Source: a candidate division WWE3 bacterium (lineage in GTDB: Bacteria > Patescibacteriota > 4484-211 > JAGQKX01). Taken from it: DNA of 13,095 nt. A program made the position numbers and the translations under genes. The notes beneath the pieces are model-generated. The model saw nothing but the letters and a program-made list of their open reading frames with translations, was not told the DNA's origin and did no database searches. Within the stretch, counting starts at the first letter, position 1, and each line of letters begins with the position of its first letter. Positions 12,773 through 13,095 of the stretch are shown one piece after another. The DNA is taken from assembly GCA_020429905.1 (NCBI GenBank), contig JAGQKX010000005.1:1-13095 (forward strand), read 5' to 3'.

Positions 12773-13095
12773 TTAAGCGATATTTGGTTTAACCATGGTT
12801 GAGGTATAGCCCAAAATATCGTCTCTCATTGCATCATTCTGTCCGGCTTCCGGATTATAGATATGATAAAACAACCGAATAAGTTCTTCTGTGGTTAGCT
12901 GCTTTACGCCAATTCCCAATCGTCTAAATTGCCAAACAAGTTCTTTCGTTCTTTGGGCGAAAACTTTTTGCGCGTCTTCAAGCTGTTTATCCGAATAGCT
13001 GGTATCGACATTTTTTTCTTGCCCAAAGAGGCGGTAGACGGGTTCCAAAAAACTCTGCGAACCTTGTTCGGTGACTTTTCCTACATGAGGGATGA
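12773..13095 (-). CDS. 3' part of a TraC-like protein, runs off the window
   Basis: The minus-strand frame is open to the right edge, so only the last 107 or so residues are present and the gene starts outside. A TTG at 13048 is not taken as a start because coding-like sequence continues upstream of it. The visible end has a helical stretch with RTKELVWQFRRLGIGVKQLT followed by EELIRLFYHIYNPE, the pattern of the TraC/VirB4 N-terminal module (a helix with a conserved Gly, then an EL..L.Y..YNP block). It ends 39 bases before the VirB4-like gene. It could be a separate subunit that pairs with the ATPase, or the detached N-terminal part of a split TraC. Family assignment is by pattern only. Confidence 0.68.
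   Translation of the reverse strand, partial: IPHVGKVTEQGSQSFLEPVYRLFGQEKNVDTSYSDKQLEDAQKVFAQRTKELVWQFRRLGIGVKQLTTEELIRLFYHIYNPEAGQNDAMRDDILGYTSTMVKPNIA

Noticed and set aside
1..13095. CRISPR array, insertion sequence or tRNA gene
   Set aside because: No regularly spaced repeats, transposase frames, flanking inverted repeats or tRNA cloverleaf signatures were seen on either strand.

Overview
The window looks like a fragment of a Patescibacteria (Candidate Phyla Radiation) chromosome. This is an inference from three things: a dnaN-recF-prmC replication cluster without dnaA, a VirB4/TraC-like ATPase preceded by a TraC-like gene (a pair commonly seen in that group), and compact genes with short or abutting junctions. 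The long frames stay open without in-frame TGA, and one gene ends in TGA, so the standard code fits and the TGA-recoding candidate phyla do not.

Left part (1-3232), all minus strand. A 71-residue orphan gene sits behind a perfect-consensus sigma70-type promoter and a leader of about 268 nt. A two-gene unit follows (a 98-residue orphan and a DUF1294 membrane protein), then a 490-residue orphan gene with its own promoter and a leader of about 305 nt. Intrinsic terminators separate these units. Both long leaders fold, by hand, into the same topology: an H-type pseudoknot with a hairpin placed directly after the 5' strand of the second stem and a U-rich linker. The second leader also has a three-arm alternative hairpin and a terminator-like structure just before the ribosome binding site. 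All three orphan genes here have clear Shine-Dalgarno sequences. This left part is the best candidate for something undescribed.

Middle (3233-4993). A minus-strand polytopic GT-C-type glycosyltransferase is divergent from dnaN, with a short shared control region.

Replication and translation-factor cluster (4994-9604), plus strand: dnaN, a secreted or membrane-anchored protein with PEGA-like, PGRP/amidase-like, Ig-like and SH3b segments, then recF and prmC. Junctions are 1-nt overlap, 17 nt and 11 nt, so this is probably one operon. Clear Shine-Dalgarno sequences are lacking.

Right part (9605-13095), minus strand: a TrmH/SpoU-family RNA methyltransferase that appears to be expressed from a leaderless mRNA and meets prmC tail to tail with no gap, a VirB4-like ATPase with a long acidic tail, and the 3' part of a TraC-like gene running off the window. 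These last two probably belong to a larger DNA-transfer or secretion gene cluster beyond the right edge.
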